In this document: positions 35,401 through 46,404 of the stretch, piece after piece
Layout: each line of letters opens with the position of its first letter
Position numbering within the stretch: position 1 is the stretch's first letter
NCBI GenBank assembly: GCA_033439765.1
Contig: JAULSN010000002.1
Span: forward strand, 7,068,001 to 7,132,000
Source: Lasiosphaeria ovina
Lineage: Eukaryota; Ascomycota; Sordariomycetes; Sordariales; Lasiosphaeriaceae
Reading direction: 5' to 3'
Length of the DNA: 64,000 nucleotides
The notes under the pieces: model-generated
What the model was told of the DNA's origin: nothing
What the model saw: the letters and a program-made list of their open reading frames with translations, nothing else
Databases searched by the model: none
Made by a program: the position numbers and the translations under genes

Positions 35401-35824
35401 AATCCTTCGCAAATGCCCTCAGTCAGGCCAGGTGGGCCTTTGGCCCTGTAATCGTTGGCGTTTGTTGACATGGCTCAAGGCTTTACTAGCCCATACTCCC
35501 TCTAGCCGGCCATCAAACCAAAATGAAGACAAAAACATACGCCGTGATGAAATTCATAGTGCTGTGGGTGGCTAATCAGTCAACATCGACCACTCCAAGC
35601 AATTCGTCCCCCATCTATCTTCCCGCCTATCTTCCCACAGACTCCTTGACCCCCGTCGTCAAATCACTTTATAGACATGACTCTTCGGTGTGACGCTGCG
35701 GTCCGACGCAGTGCGGCAACATCTTTGACCAGGCCACGGACTGTGAGATGCTAATTCCTAAGGCAGCTCGACGGATTGCTGCTGGGGCTTCGGCCTCGGC
35801 GAACCACGTAAGTGAGAGTAATCC

Positions 35825-36010
35825 GAAGGCAACGCAGCCGACGGCCTGACGAAGGCCCTTGATAAGGCCATCTCCGCTCGCTTCGTAGAGTTGCTTGGAC
35901 TAGTTGATGTTGACTAACTACAACACTATGATTTCCATCACAACCCTTATTTTCAGCTTATTTTCGGCTTCAATCCCGTTAGAGGGAGTGTGGGCTAGTA
36001 AAACCTTAAG
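35825..36010 (+). mobile_element. Ty1/copia retrotransposon relic (RNase H tail and polypurine tract)
   Basis: 35825-35917 reads EGNAADGLTKALDKAISARF then VELLGLVDVD and a stop. This is the typical end of copia RNase H (ADGLTKAL followed by a phenylalanine-containing helix and LLGL). About 60 bases after the stop comes AGAGGGAGTGTGGG (35981-35994), a polypurine tract next to a TG-starting LTR-like sequence. Upstream frames are broken by stops, so only a decayed 3' fragment remains. Class I mobile element by motif; extent to the left is unknown. Confidence 0.5.
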
Positions 36011-36140
36011 CCAGGCCAACGCCCTAGCATCTGAGCAGTGCAGGCATGAAATAGACTAGCGCGAAGGGTTGTGACTTTGTCGGTGCCGCCAGGGGTCTGT
36101 CGTGCGAGATATGGGTATCACCAGCGAGCGGGATCGATGT

Positions 36141-36500
36141 TCACGGCCAGGTCGGCGCTTGAGCAGTCGCTGGCGTTCTCGAGCCGGCAACGGAAAGGAG
36201 GTGGCGACGGCGGCGGCCATGACAAACTGGTGTTGCGCTTTCCGACACGGCGTGGTGGGTCGCGCCTGTCTCATCATGGACGACCTTGAACAGTAGCCCC
36301 TCGCAGAGTGACGCGTCCGACAAGCTGGCAAGGTGTCCTCCCAGTTCAGGGCGTGGGAAGACAGCCGTGAGTGCGAACAGTGCCGGCAGCCGGTCCGTTC
36401 CGTATGCGAGGTTGAGCTGCGCGCATCCAAGACGACGTCGAGCCAGACGCTCGTCAGGTCCAATGGATGCTCGCCGTATCGACTGCTGTTTCTGCCGCTG
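36141..36500 (-). pseudogene. HET-type incompatibility protein relic, C-terminal fragment
   Basis: One - strand frame open from 36500 to 36141 reads SIGPDERLARRRLGCAQLNL, then AYGTDRLPALFALTAVFPRP, then ELGGHLASLSDASLCEGLLF and KVVHDETG. The pattern of DRLPAL, a short helix, G-hLA-L and LhEGLLFKV is that of the segment after the HET domain in fungal HET proteins (YLAGLW then GLLW). The frame is closed by TAG at 36501-36503 and degrades after about 36215. No HET-domain core was found upstream. Two other - strand frames overlap but lack any pattern. Confidence 0.4.
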
Positions 36501-37707
36501 CTAAATGATTTGACGTGGCACTGACTCAGCCCAAACCGACGCGGGCTCCATGCCTGCTCTTCACTCCAGCCCGAGGCCGCGGGCAACAGTCCGGGACCTT
36601 GGCCTCCAACAAGGAAAGGCCTCGATCGACTACAACGAAACCCTCGCATCCGCCGCCGACTCCATGCCGTCGAGGTTCCGAAGCTGAGGCATCCTCCGTG
36701 GGAACGGAAAGTTGCCAAGTTTCACCCGTCAACATCCTGAAGTCGGCGGTGGGGGAGAAGTGTTCGTTGTAGTCGGTCGAAGCCTCTCCATTGTCGGAGG
36801 CCGCCGACAGGCTGTTGCTGCCAGGGAGTTGCTATAACAAATATCTTGAGAAGGATGGAAACTGTTGCAGCCAATTCAGCGGACAGAAGGGTTTTATAAG
36901 CTCCCCAATCCTGGGGTTCATCAGGAGCATGTGCTGTCACAGGCCCACATGTTTTCATTCTAGCCGGATTAGATGGACAGATAGCCTACGTCAACACTTC
37001 CATCACCTGCTCATCGTTTACTTGTGGGGTGCGCAGTCAACTCGGCAATGAACAGCTGAGAGCCTGAGGCGAGTCTGGCGCTCGGGAGGGAGGTCCACGG
37101 CCCAGCCCCGTTCATGGATTCATGGTGTGGACCTACGGCCATCGGAGCAATGGCGATATACGAAATTCCCGTCCCTGCCATCTACTCGTCAGGGCTACAA
37201 AAACGCCGTGACAAAATCGTATGCTCATTGGTCTTTTTGTAGCCGTGAGTGACGAGTACTCTTCCTCTAGCACCCCCACCCCGGAAGTTCACACAGGGCG
37301 TCGAGCGGACCACAATTACCGGATGGCGGATGCCGAGCCTTCAACTTCCCTAACCAGAACGCGCTTAAAGTATCCCTACGCCGTGACCTTATTAGCACGA
37401 TTAGGCAGGCACCTCCTGCCCCTTAATTCGACATTGCACATAATATCACGTATTACCATGGAAGTTCGTAATGCAGGGGTGCCGAAACGGGGGAATGGGA
37501 GGAAAAGAACGAACGACATTCACTAATACCATTCGCGCCAGGCGCTAGCCACGTACGCCTAGATGGCAACACAACCTGGTTGCATGGAACAGAATTCATA
37601 TCAAGCTGTGACCCAGTTCCTTGTAGACCGAGCTTCTATATATCACAAGCCAATTATCTATCACAACCTTCCAAGTTCCAGGCAAGAGACCCAACCCTGA
37701 TGAAGTC

Positions 37708-40700
37708 CTATTTCAGCCCCTCCAGCAACGCCTGCAGCTGCTCCCACTCTTGACTCCCCTCCCAGGCCTCCCTCGCCTTGCGGAGCACGCTGCGGATAGC
37801 GCTCCGGGCCTTGCCCTTCCACTTAGTACCGATCTCAGGAGCCTCAGGGCCGTAGTTCTCGAGCGCCGACACGAGCTCGTCGGTGCGCGCGACCACGGAC
37901 AGCCAGGCCTCCTTGTCCTCGAGCCAGTTCTTCCCGCTGCTGCCGCCAGACGCCGGAAGAAGGCCGCCGCCGCCGGCACTGCCCACAGCGGCACGCCACG
38001 CGCGCTCGGCAGCGTCGATAACGCCGACGTGATCGCGTTTCCAGACGCGCTCGCGGGCGACGAGCTCCCAGAGCTCTGAGCGCGCCGTGATGAGCGGCAC
38101 GACCTTTGTCTCGATCAGCTCGCACACGGCGCGCTCTGTGGTGCCGCGCGGGGGCTCGTAGACGCCGGTGGCGCCGTCGGGGGTGTCGCCCGAATTGGGC
38201 TTTGAGAGCACGGCCTCGTTGAGTAGCAGCCGCAGCACGTCGACGTCGAGCGCGTCTTCGGAGCTGCGGATGCGGATGACGTTCTGCAGGGCCAGGACAA
38301 TGTCGGATACGGCGGGCGGACGTAGCCGCGAGCCGAGCGTGATCACGTTGTCCCAGATGCGCCAGTTGTCGTGCGCCGCGGACGCGCCGCGTTTGTATGC
38401 CGCCAGTGACTGTGAGAGAAGCATTGCCGGGTCCTGTCGCGGCGGTGTTGTCTGCGACACTAATATCGAGTCGTCAACCGCGTCATTTGAATCCTCTTTT
38501 TCCCATTCGCCTTCACTCTCTTGCTCGTCTTTCTCCTTCTTGGCTTCCTTCACACGCTCAATATATAAGCTGTAAAGCGCGCTGCCCATGTTACTCCAGG
38601 TACGGGAATCGTCGCCGTCCGCCGTATTATCCGAGGACGCGATAGCCCTCCCGAATGCGTCGGCTGCTTCTGAAAAGTTTCCGAGACGCAGACTAATATC
38701 ACCGAAGCGGCTCCACATGTCAGAGCTAAGACGGTTTACGCCGATGGCTTTCTGGTAGGCTTCCCTAGCTTTCTTCAAATCTTGCTGCTTGAGGTAGTAC
38801 TCGCCCAGCGACCGCTGTGCCCGCGCGAAGCGCTGCTTTGAAACATCCCAGGCACGCTCGTAGTGGGCCGGCTCATTGTCAATGTCACCCAGGATGCAAA
38901 AAAGCCGGGGCGCGTTGTGAGGCGGCGGGCGGCGCTCTAGGCCATGGTAGTCGGCCTCCCGGAGCTGCGAGATATCAATGTCCTCGTCAAGCTCCTCCTC
39001 TGAGCTGGTCTGCTCTTGGGATGAGCCGGTCTTGCGGAAAAGCCGCCAGCGGAGGACGGCTTTAGCCCTGGCCTCGTCGCTACTTCCCCGGCCGTCGTCT
39101 TCGCTTCTCGTTGCGCTGCTTGCCAAGCACAGCGCAACCTCGGCCCATAGCCGTAACCGTTTGAAGATTTCGAGGGCCGAGATCAGAGACCCCACGCCGG
39201 CCCAGGAGTACGCGAGCTCGGACTCCAGATGCCAACGGGGCGGCGAGCTCAATACATGAATGTACTGCAGCCTAACAGGAGCCGAGGCCGACTCGGACGG
39301 TTTCGGTGCGGGAAAGAACGAGGTCGGCTTGTTCACCACAGGAGCCGGCTCCTTTTTGCTCCCAGATTCGCCATCGGCTGTGACTTGAATCGACGGGATT
39401 GCAGTGTCGGACAAGACGGGCGCGGTCTGGGCTCCGACTTCTGACGCGGCCGCTGTTGTATCAACGACGACTTGGTCCACGACGGCCTGCAGCTGCAAAA
39501 CACCCCTCTCGATAGTTCGGCTCCTGTGCATTTCGATTCTCGACCGGACCAGGAGCGCTTGTGTGTAGATTTGCCAGTTTGTCGACTTGTCGGATATGAC
39601 ACGGACGGCATACGGCAGAATCTCCTCCGATGTCAGCGAGTCAGCGGGCGAGAAGGAGTCTTTCAGCGTAGCCTCGGTGAGCAAGATGATCTGATCCAGC
39701 GGCGAGAGCTGGGGCTGCTCGTCGGGCAGCAAGTCTTTCAGGACGGCGGGAAGTGCGCTCGTGTTTCCGACCTCCCCGATCTCTGTCTCCTCCTTTGTGA
39801 ACTGCAAACTCTCGAGCAGGGTGTCGTCGTTGAGGGCGAGAGCCTGGGGCTTCGCCTTCTGGGCTTCATCCAGCTCCTTTTGCTCGGCCTCGGCGTCGCG
39901 GCTCTTGGCCAGCACGACAAGCTGGCTTGTGCTACTCTGCTGGAACTTGGTCCGCTTTCCCAGGGCGCCGGACAGGGCGTAGACCAGGCCGCTCAGCTCG
40001 GTTGCCTGACGCAGGGCCTCTCTAGCCCTCAGGTCCTGGCCTAACATGATACAGACGTTGGCCTTCTCAACCATGAGCTCGGCCTGCGAGCGGGTGCTCC
40101 ATCGCGATCCGTCGGAGCCGGTGAGGACCTCCTTTTCGACCGACGCGAGACCCTGCTCGATGGTGTCGTGCAGGCTGTGCACATCGCTCCACTGGGCTCC
40201 CTTGGTAAAAACAGATCCCGGGCCGAGACTCGGCTGCGTCAAAAGCTTGTAGTGCCAGACGTGGATGCGCAGGGCAAGCCACTGCAGCGACGTTTCGGCC
40301 CCCTCGACGGCGTCGTCAGCAGCGTCAATGCTTGAAACCAAGCCGGCAGTGAAGATGAAGCGCGCGAGGCAAAAGAATTCAATGTGCGGGATGTGGGGAT
40401 AGACCGACACACCGTCGACGTCAAGCGACGTGAGGCAGGCCCTGCGCAGGACCAGCAGCTGTGCCTCTCGTCCCTTGCTGCTCTTGCTGTCCTCGCTTTC
40501 CAGTCCGCTCTTGTGGGCGGCACTCAAAAAAGAGTCGTCGACGCGGTGCACGCCGGCAACATCCAACACAGGACCAGTCACGTTGGCCTGCAGGAAGGCA
40601 TTGAACACAGCCAGGCCGACGGCAACCCTGTCTTGCTGTGAGGTGGTGTTGCCACCGCCGGTATTGTGTGTTGGTCCTGTGCCTGTTGCTGTTGCTGTCG

Positions 40701-40887
40701 CTGCTGTTGTTGCAGAGGCTGAAGCCTTCTTTTGCTGCGACTCGGGCGTTAGCAACCCACCGACAAAGGCCGCGATCAGCGCCTGGGCGGGGTCGCTGCA
40801 CAGCACGTCGAGGTACCTCCCCGCGTGCTGCTGGGCGCCCAGGCTCTGGCCAACAGTGCCGGGGCCGGAGCTGGTAGACGTCATCAT
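37708..40887 (-). CDS. emw1: TTC27/Emw1-type TPR protein
   Basis: A single exon of 1,059 residues starting at MMTSTSSGPGTVG. The open frame continues 13 codons upstream only through a TTG, so 40887 (or the adjacent ATG at 40884) is the start. The first 600 residues are helical with an Ala/Gln/Ser-rich insert near residue 65. From about 595 the conserved TTC27 order is clear: AYSWAGVGSLISALEIFKRL, then RLFCILGDIDNEPAHYERAW, QRFARAQRSLGEYYLKQQDL and the TPR pairs to about 800, followed by an acidic stretch (KKEKDEQESEGEWEKED) and AHDNWRIWDNVITLGSRL. The fission-yeast member Emw1 is essential and needed for cell-wall integrity; human TTC27 is a cytosolic TPR protein. Lies 0.8 kb downstream of the GYF gene on the same strand. 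Confidence 0.9.
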   Translation of the reverse strand: MMTSTSSGPGTVGQSLGAQQHAGRYLDVLCSDPAQALIAAFVGGLLTPESQQKKASASATTAATATATGTGPTHNTGGGNTTSQQDRVAVGLAVFNAFLQANVTGPVLDVAGVHRVDDSFLSAAHKSGLESEDSKSSKGREAQLLVLRRACLTSLDVDGVSVYPHIPHIEFFCLARFIFTAGLVSSIDAADDAVEGAETSLQWLALRIHVWHYKLLTQPSLGPGSVFTKGAQWSDVHSLHDTIEQGLASVEKEVLTGSDGSRWSTRSQAELMVEKANVCIMLGQDLRAREALRQATELSGLVYALSGALGKRTKFQQSSTSQLVVLAKSRDAEAEQKELDEAQKAKPQALALNDDTLLESLQFTKEETEIGEVGNTSALPAVLKDLLPDEQPQLSPLDQIILLTEATLKDSFSPADSLTSEEILPYAVRVISDKSTNWQIYTQALLVRSRIEMHRSRTIERGVLQLQAVVDQVVVDTTAAASEVGAQTAPVLSDTAIPSIQVTADGESGSKKEPAPVVNKPTSFFPAPKPSESASAPVRLQYIHVLSSPPRWHLESELAYSWAGVGSLISALEIFKRLRLWAEVALCLASSATRSEDDGRGSSDEARAKAVLRWRLFRKTGSSQEQTSSEEELDEDIDISQLREADYHGLERRPPPHNAPRLFCILGDIDNEPAHYERAWDVSKQRFARAQRSLGEYYLKQQDLKKAREAYQKAIGVNRLSSDMWSRFGDISLRLGNFSEAADAFGRAIASSDNTADGDDSRTWSNMGSALYSLYIERVKEAKKEKDEQESEGEWEKEDSNDAVDDSILVSQTTPPRQDPAMLLSQSLAAYKRGASAAHDNWRIWDNVITLGSRLRPPAVSDIVLALQNVIRIRSSEDALDVDVLRLLLNEAVLSKPNSGDTPDGATGVYEPPRGTTERAVCELIETKVVPLITARSELWELVARERVWKRDHVGVIDAAERAWRAAVGSAGGGGLLPASGGSSGKNWLEDKEAWLSVVARTDELVSALENYGPEAPEIGTKWKGKARSAIRSVLRKAREAWEGSQEWEQLQALLEGLK

Positions 40888-41680
40888 TAAATGTGAAGTA
40901 TATGTATGCACGAGTGTTTCGATCAAGCTATCGACAAAGTGAGCTGCGTTTCAGAGATGACAGGGCTATTTCCGTGCCCCAGCACGTAGTGGACGGACTC
41001 GTGGAGGGGTCACCGCGGAAATTCACATTTTTTTTTTCAGGCACAAAATGGAAGCGGGGGTGGGGCGGCAATGAGCTGCAGCCTGCACTACAGGACCGCC
41101 AGTGAGGCACACAGGGGCGCTTATGTAACCAAACGTTCCATCCAACATGGAAGAAATTGCGGTGCCGTGTTGCGGTCTCCAATGTTTTCCAGACAAGAGG
41201 GACGAGACCACCTTCATGTCAACATATCGAAACACAAGACGAGGGCGAATTGTAAGCCATATGTCGAAAGCACAGTATCGTACCTTACTTATATTTGTAG
41301 AAAACGCATCGTAACTAGAGTGGTAATGATACCGCGCTAGAATACTACACTTGCTCTACTGAATACCTAACTACCACAATACGCACAATAACCTCCTTCG
41401 ACTACACTAATTTCCCCGTCATAGCTGATACAAGTTGGCCACACACAAAACACCAAGACGTTTTCTCTCTCCAGATGTGATGGCGTAAAAATGGCTCGAA
41501 CAAGGGGCGCTCAACGCCATCGCTCGCTCTATCTGAAGCCAGTGAGTACTTGTGCTTGGGGTAATTACTCGAAAGCGAAAAATAAACGAGTCGGGAACTT
41601 GTACAACGCGGGCCCAAGCCCAAGAACACCCGCACTCGCAGGTAGAATAAAGCGAGGTGCCATCAAAGTCAAGCACCCCC
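40888..41680. other. intergenic between two - strand genes
   Basis: Contains the 3' flank of the GYF gene and the promoter of the TTC27 gene. AT-rich at 41230-41420. No further gene seen. Confidence 0.5.
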
Positions 41681-44600
41681 CTATTTCTTGCCCTTCCCTT
41701 TCTTGGCCGTCACAACCCTAAAACCGGGGACGTTGGCATCTTCCTTTGGCGTGTTGTTGCTGCTGCCCTTCTTCGCCACCTCGCTCCAGCCGCCGTTGTT
41801 GCTGTTCTTGCTCTCGACGGCCAGCGCAGCAACCGGGTCCTTTTCGATGATGCCCCTGTCGGCCTGCTTCTTCCGGCGGACAAATTCTTCGCCGAAATGA
41901 CGACCGTCCATTGTAGTGCTGTACTGATACACTTGTTCCGCAAGGAGCAGAGCATCAAGAGGCAATTCCAGCAAGTTGGAAGCAAAGACATCAACTAGAA
42001 CAACACGGTTAGCATCCGAATGCAAAAAGCCTCTAGCCAAGACAACCATGGCCAATCACAGCACACTTACTATTAGCGACACCATTAAGACCGCGAACAA
42101 GCTCTCGGTTTAGCCACTTCTTGAACTCCTCCAAAGCCACGCTCTTGGCGTCGCTCGATCCGATCGAGGCCTGTTTCGACGCAGACTTCAACGCGGTTGG
42201 CGTGGCCGACACCTTAACGTTGCTCGCGCTGACTGTGCGGGACTGCGCGGCAGGTCCGGTAGGGATTTTAACCTTACCACCAGCCCCAACTGTCGACCAT
42301 CCACCGCTGACCGCCGGGGCGGCAGCGGCCAGGCCGGGCGGTGCCGAGCTCTTGCTTGCTAGATCCGCATAGCGCTTACCCATAGTGGATGCTAAGGCAG
42401 CGCTGGACTGGACGGCAGCCGCCTCTCTGGCCTTCTGCTTTCGGGCCTCCTCCTCGCGCTGAATGTCGGCCAGCGTCTTTTTGGCAGCGGCGCTTGCTGA
42501 GGCGGTACCAGCGGCAATGCCCTTGGAAACGGCGGGTTGCTTCCACGGACTGCCTGTAGCCGGAGCGCCGACTGGCGACCCCGTACCCCATGTGCTAGTG
42601 GGTGGCAATCCCGTGCCCACGGCCGCGGCCTTCTCTCGCTCACGGAGAGTGGCCGCCTCCTGTTCCATGGCAGCACGACGCAAAGCAGCAGCGGCCTCCT
42701 CTCTCTTAGCCGCCTTCTTAGCCTCGGCCTCCTGAATCTCCTTAAGGCTAGGCCCCTTGTACGCTTCCGTCCCCGGCTGTGGCGCCCAGGGCGCCGTGGG
42801 AGGCGGGGCCAGTGCAGGCGCATCAGAAGACGTATCAGGGGTTCCGGATGCAGACCGATCGTCGTACTGTGTGGGGAGGCTTGACTGGGGCCGTTTGGCA
42901 AGTGGTGCCGGAATGGGGCTGCCGGACCGCAACGGTGGGGGAAACGGCTTCGGAAGCCCCGAAGTGGACAGCTGCTGAGCAGGTTTGGAATCCGCAGCAG
43001 CTGCGTCAGCCTGTGTTCGCCGGACCCTCTCAGTAAGCGAAAGTTCCGTCCGAGACTGAACGTCGCCCTTCTTGGTGATAGTAACTTCCGACGTCGTCTC
43101 AATGACCTGCTTAGCGGCGGTGGCACCAGCACCCGCCGAGGTGACATCAGTTTTGTCCTCCATCACATCGGCGAGGCGCTCTTTGGCTGCGGCTTCCTCA
43201 GCATCGTGCTGCGCGCGCAGATCGTGGAACTCTTGGATCCTAGTGCTGAATCCCTGGGGGTCCTTCTGAAGTTGATCAATTCCTGGTAACTGACTGCGAA
43301 GTCCAGTGCCATCACCTCCAGCAGGCTGCGCCGGAAAACCAACGCTCCCGCCTGACTGCATGTTTGCTAGCACCTGGCGCTCGCCGAAGTTCAGATCCTG
43401 GGAGAATTGGTCTGGCGCGGGTCCGATACCAGGCTGGGACTGAACCTGTCCCATGCCTGCAGGTGCGTCAAAAAAAGACGCGTTTGGGGCAATGTTCCCA
43501 AGCTGGGACTGTGGAGGCATGTTGATTGGCGAAGCCATGCTTCCGAAGCTCGGCTGGCTCTGAAGGCTGTGGGCGCTGGAGTGGTGCTGGAGCGAGCCGG
43601 GCACTCCTGGCTGCATCGGCAGTCTACCGAATGTCGTCTGGTGGTGATGATGGGCCATCTCGCGCGCTCTGGCGTGATAAAGTTGCTCTTCTTGTTTCCT
43701 GCGCTCCAGATCATTCTGTTGCTGGGCTGTCAGAGTCCTGCCAAACGACGGGAATGCGTTCTGCAGTGGGGGAATAGCCTCAGGCCCTCCGATAGGGAAA
43801 GGGCCTCCGGGAGGATTGGGCCCATGTGCGACCCCCATCTGAGGCACGAGGAAAGGCTCGCGCGAGTTCCCGATGCGTCTAATAAGCTGGCCAAGTGGTT
43901 CAAAATCTTGGTCTTCGACTCGCTTCACGCGAAGATCAGCCGTAAAGAAGTTTGCCTTGTACCAATCATTCATCTCCAGTCCGTTGAAGGGACCCTGCAT
44001 AGTGCCTTGGGGATCTAGATAGACCCATCTCATGCGGTCGGGCATGACCATCATACGTGGGACTGAAGGATCCCCGGCTGACTGCGTGGACGGGAATGGA
44101 AGGCCGGCAGACGACGTAGGGAGGAATGACTGTCCCTGAGATGTGGCTGTAAGGCCGGGTTGGGGTTGCTCAGAAGTCGCAAAAGGCGACTGGTTGGGGT
44201 CATAAACCTCATCAAAAGCGACTCTGCCCGACCGCACTGGGCTGCCCGTATCACGATGCTGTGAGCCGATAGGGCCTCGACCGATGGCACCCAGAGGGTT
44301 GCTTTGTCTCAAATCCGGCACAGAATCACTCAGATTCTCCTGGTCTTGGCCTTGCATCTGAGCTTGCATCGCGGGGGTGAAGAGCGAGTTCAACTTGCTG
44401 CCTCGGCCGAGTCCGGCACTAGAGGCGCTGAACATACTACCTAAGCCTCCCAGGCCGGGAGACGGAAGGCCTTCCAACGGGCTGAATATGCTACCTCCAA
44501 AAGCATTGTGGAATTGACGCTCACGGTCCGGTGTGCCAGCAGACGGAACTGCCGGCCATCCAGTGAGGGGGTTTACTGAAGCAAATCCTTTCGCGCCAAC

Positions 44601-46404
44601 ACTAGAGGTCTGGCTTCGGTCGCTGCCGTCGAACGCATTGGCCCCGAAAGTTCTCGGGAGAGTGCCAAAATTATGCGGTGGGTCGGTAGACAATCCGGAA
44701 TGGCCATGCTTCTCCGTATCGTCGTCATGCCCATCGTCGCCACGGTCTGCCAGCGGGCTCCGGTAAGGATTTGTCTCCGAGGGACTCGCAGGGCCGTTTG
44801 CCCCATGTCCGCCTAGGGTGAGTCCAGACATTCCAAAGTCGCCGGCATTCCCTTTGGCTGGGGTGTCGAACAACCCGACACGCTGATGTTGAGAGCTCAA
44901 GGGTGGGCTGTTGTCCTGTGCTCCGCCAAGGATCGCGCTGCCCGAAACACTGGGTTCGCCGGTGCCGGCAAAGGGATCAGTATCGGTGCGCTGCCGGGGT
45001 CGCCATCCACGATTTCCCTCAACATTAGCGGCTTCGCCTGCCTTTCCCGCCACGTTCTCTGCCGATTCCTTGGGAATCAGATGAGCAAGACGGCTCCCGG
45101 AAGTGCCGAATCGCTTATTATCGCCGATTGCAGACGAGTTCAGTGCAAAACTCCCAAAGGCGCCGATTCCTGCGGATACAGAGCCGGGCGGGGTTCCCCA
45201 GAGCGAGGGAACTCCGAACCCGGTAGTGGCAGCGGTGTTGATACGCGGAAGACCAAAGGACTGGCCTCGAACAAGCGGTTCGCGTGTATTGACGTCCTCC
45301 TCGGGTTCGTCGGTAATCGACTCCTTCAGCTCGGTGCTCCGGCGCGGAAGCCATGCGTCATCTCGTGGCAGACGGCCGGTACCCGTGGGGGAGGCCAAGG
45401 CAGCAGTCGAAAACGGATTGGTATCGCCCGTCTCTCGTCGGCGAGTGCCAGGCCGCGAGGCAGTTGACGGGGATGAAGTTGGGTGATTCGCCGTGGTCCC
45501 AACGCTGATGGAAGTCTTACGTCCATTCGGTCCTCCCCCAACACCTTGGTGACTGCCTTCCTTAGCCTGCGGCTGCAAGGGCTTGAGTGGGGAATTGACA
45601 TCGGTGGCAAACATCTCGCGCTCTTCCGCCGTCATTTCTTCCAGGCCAACAGGCCTTACATTGCCATCCTGGTCCCAGCAGACAGCTGGATCTTGAGGGA
45701 CATGGGAAGAGTCGCCACTAGGTTTACCCCAACCCCTCGAAGAACTACCGTTCACCTCTGTCGGGTTCCAGTTCGGCATGAAGAGACTCGATGGGTTAAT
45801 CTGCGACGAAGGCTCGGAGTTTTTGTATTTTTGGTAGATGTCCAACAATTCTTCCTTCGAATAGCGAAGCGCGTTCGGGTCGGATGTAGCAGGCTGGGAG
45901 TTCGCAGACAAGGGCGCTACATCGCCAGCTGACTGTTGTGAATTGTCGGCCGGGTTTGCTGAGGCGGACGTGGTGAATGGTGTGGTAGAGGGGCGGCGAA
46001 AAGTCCTAGTTCCGTTTGCCCGTGGCCTGTCACAGTTATCATCGTCAGCTCTGGAAAACAGAAGCGCAGATCATTGCGCGGGCGGGCCATGGCGGTTGCG
46101 GGGGTTCGGCGGAAGGCAGAGGTGTGCGGTGCAGCTCTCGTGCCCTCGCGTCGCGGTGCAAAGCTGGCCTGACGAAACGATGACCAGCTTCGCGCCCGAG
46201 GAAGGGCGGTAGGACGTTGCGACAGAGGCGCTCGAGGCGGGCTGGGACTATGACGGGGCGGGTTGAAGTTGGAAGGACGTGCGGGAGGACTCACCATTCA
46301 CCGCTCCCCGATCCGCGAACGGCATCGCCTCTAGGGTTCCCTCGCGAATCTCGCATTTGACCAGCGGCAGCAGAGGCAAAGCTCGACGGTAGCTGGGAAG
46401 GCAT
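41681..46404 (-). CDS. GYF-domain protein (Smy2/Syh1/GIGYF type)
   Basis: Exons 46295-46404, 42071-46026 and 41681-41994 join in phase to 1,459 residues. The start MPSQLPSSFASAAAG and the first junction (SGEW, then PRANGTRTFRRPS) are conserved in ascomycete members; using the nearer acceptor at about 46050 would create a stop. The GYF domain lies at about residues 700-755 (MRWVYLDPQGTMQGPFNGLE, then MNDWYKANFF), with the aromatic and GPF residues that bind Pro-rich PPG-Phi peptides. The flanks are long Ser/Pro/Gln linkers. A charged coiled coil (KAAKREEAAAALRRAAMEQE) occupies about 1240-1290, and a compact C-terminal tail ends in lysines (VTAKKGKGKK). Yeast Smy2 and Syh1 act in ER-Golgi traffic and in translation-coupled mRNA control; the exact role here is inferred. 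Confidence 0.88.

Larger units (their letters stand above)
20388..37707. other. 17 kb gene-poor region upstream of medA
   Basis: Many ORFs of 60-280 codons occur on both strands, but none has a domain, steady codon bias or supportable splicing. From 20.4 to about 34.5 kb composition is near the genome average. It carries short palindromes (25437-25495, 26220-26231), an 11-base tandem repeat (26657-26687), a T25 run, and a CTG/TCTG-rich patch (33913-33960). Around 30.9-34.5 kb the + strand is strongly pyrimidine-rich, as in long fungal promoters and leaders. From about 34.5 to 36.5 kb the base composition shifts, and relics of a copia element and a HET-type gene appear. Confidence 0.5.

Noticed and set aside
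35526..35690. Short + strand ORF starting MKTKTYAVMKFIV that resembles a secreted peptide
   Set aside because: The hydrophobic stretch is short, the frame ends after 55 codons and it lies inside the decayed transposon zone.
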